Origin: Stutzerimonas stutzeri
Lineage (GTDB): Bacteria; Pseudomonadota; Gammaproteobacteria; Pseudomonadales; Pseudomonadaceae
Direction of reading: 5' to 3'
DNA length: 64,000 nucleotides
Assembly: GCF_002909485.1 (NCBI RefSeq)
Contig: NZ_PPXG01000007.1
Location: 1-64,000, forward strand
Under the pieces are notes generated by a model. That model saw only the letters and a program-made list of their open reading frames with translations. It was not told the DNA's origin and ran no database searches. This document shows positions 63,311 through 64,000 of this stretch, piece by piece; position 1 is the stretch's first letter; every line of letters begins with the position of its first letter. The translations under genes and the position numbers were made by a program.

Positions 63311-64000
63311 TCAGTGCGCCCGTGGCTTCGCAGCGCCCTGCATTTGCTTGACCGCACCACTGGCAATCAGCTCGGCCAGCGCGGTCACGTCGACCAACGC
63401 GCACATGTGCTCGATTACCGTACCGGCTAGCCAGGGACGCTGGCTACGCTGCGTGCGCCACTTGACCTCGCTTGGGTCAAGGCGAATCGAGCGACTGACC
63501 TGATGCACCGCCAGCCCCCACTCATAGCCTTGAACCGATATCACGTACTGCAAGCCCTCGCGGAAATCGTCACGATAACGATCAGGCATCACCCAGCGCG
63601 CCGTGTCCAGCACCTTCAGATTGCCAGCCTGGCTCGGCAGTATGCCAAGAAACCAATCAGGCTGACCGAACAGCGGTGTCAGCTCCTGACCAGCCAGCGG
63701 ATAGATTGAGCCAAGACACACCAGCGGTACCGCAAGCGTCAATCCGGCCACATCGAACAACAGGCATTCGAATGGCTCCTCACCCCAACCCGGCTGCCCG
63801 TCAGAGTCAATCTGGACGGGCCCACTCAAAGGCTGCGGCACCATTTCCAGCTCAGTGGCTGGCTCAAGAGTAATCTCTTGCGGCTGCAACACTTCAGGCG
63901 CAACGATCGGCGGTGGCGTGGGCTGCACGATCTCCAGTCGCGGCGGCTGGCTCTTTCGAGTATCGCGCAGTTGCTCCTCGAGCACGGCAGCCTGAAACTC
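63311..64000 (-). CDS. CheW-domain protein, partial (5' end beyond window)
   Basis: At least 229 residues; the frame stays open to the right edge (…EFQAAVLEEQLRDTRK) so the start lies outside. A Pro-rich linker (VQPTPPPIVAPEVLQPQ) precedes a CheW-like domain with FECLLFDVAGLTLAVPLVCLG and GILPSQAGNLKVLDTARWV. The internal GTG at 63985 is read as Val, not a start. Corresponds to the PA1463-type CheW-like protein next to motCD/parA. Confidence 0.88.
   Translation of the reverse strand, partial: EFQAAVLEEQLRDTRKSQPPRLEIVQPTPPPIVAPEVLQPQEITLEPATELEMVPQPLSGPVQIDSDGQPGWGEEPFECLLFDVAGLTLAVPLVCLGSIYPLAGQELTPLFGQPDWFLGILPSQAGNLKVLDTARWVMPDRYRDDFREGLQYVISVQGYEWGLAVHQVSRSIRLDPSEVKWRTQRSQRPWLAGTVIEHMCALVDVTALAELIASGAVKQMQGAAKPRAH

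Overview
The window is about 64 kb of a high-GC gammaproteobacterial chromosome. Gene content and order point to Pseudomonas sensu lato, most like the P. stutzeri clade (Stutzerimonas): fleQ/fleSR, ccmABCDEFGHI beside flagellar/chemotaxis genes, msrB-gpx-alaA-htpX-tpm, efp-earP with an arginine-type EF-P, and ihfB-wzz leading into an O-antigen locus. The species is inferred from synteny, not computed.

Region 1 (1-16.0 kb, all minus strand) is a Wzx/Wzy-type O-antigen locus reading from ihfB through two wzz paralogues, a beta-CASP nuclease carrying an in-frame palindrome, and a tightly overlapped run: flippase, FrhB-like protein, pyruvyltransferase, GT2, polymerase, epimerase, GT4, epimerase, WbpL-type initiating transferase and PglD-like acetyltransferase. 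Bases 1-246 hold no gene I can support; the locus probably continues to the left.

Region 2 (16.1-20.0 kb) is a REPIN/RAYT island: four REP doublets, a REP-associated tyrosine transposase and two more doublets, then deaD, then six further doublets at a very regular spacing of about 106 bp. rpsA, usually next to ihfB, is not here, so this is a probable synteny breakpoint.

Region 3 (20-32 kb) is mostly core: spermidine-synthase-like protein, type II DAHP synthase, efp/earP, the 4.5S SRP RNA (minus strand), an FAD amine-oxidase-like protein, a MotAB-like stator pair, a ZIP transporter and an adaptor/permease/ATPase ABC exporter.

Region 4 (32-38.9 kb) is a compact sulfide/persulfide module: Blh-type metallohydrolase, a DUF442-SQR fusion, a SulP transporter and a rhodanese on the plus strand; DUF2892, two YeeE/YedE-type sulfur channels and a BigR-like ArsR regulator on the minus strand; and a second, CsoR-family, regulator. 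Two kinds of candidate operator are visible. A tRNA-Glu/tRNA-Gly operon follows.

Region 5 (39.4-47.2 kb) holds redox and housekeeping genes (GST, DUF815 ATPase, gpx, msrB, alaA, htpX, DUF2959 lipoprotein, tpm). Region 6 (47.2-64 kb) has the flagellar regulators fleR, fleS and fleQ with a sigma-54 promoter before fleS, a FliT-like gene, the complete ccmA-I cytochrome c maturation operon, and a FliK-like/FlhB-tail pair, periplasmic rhodanese, DUF2802, CheW and a second CheW-domain protein cut by the right edge. Starts were adjusted from longest-ORF starts where Shine-Dalgarno sites, overlaps or family N-termini favoured another codon.
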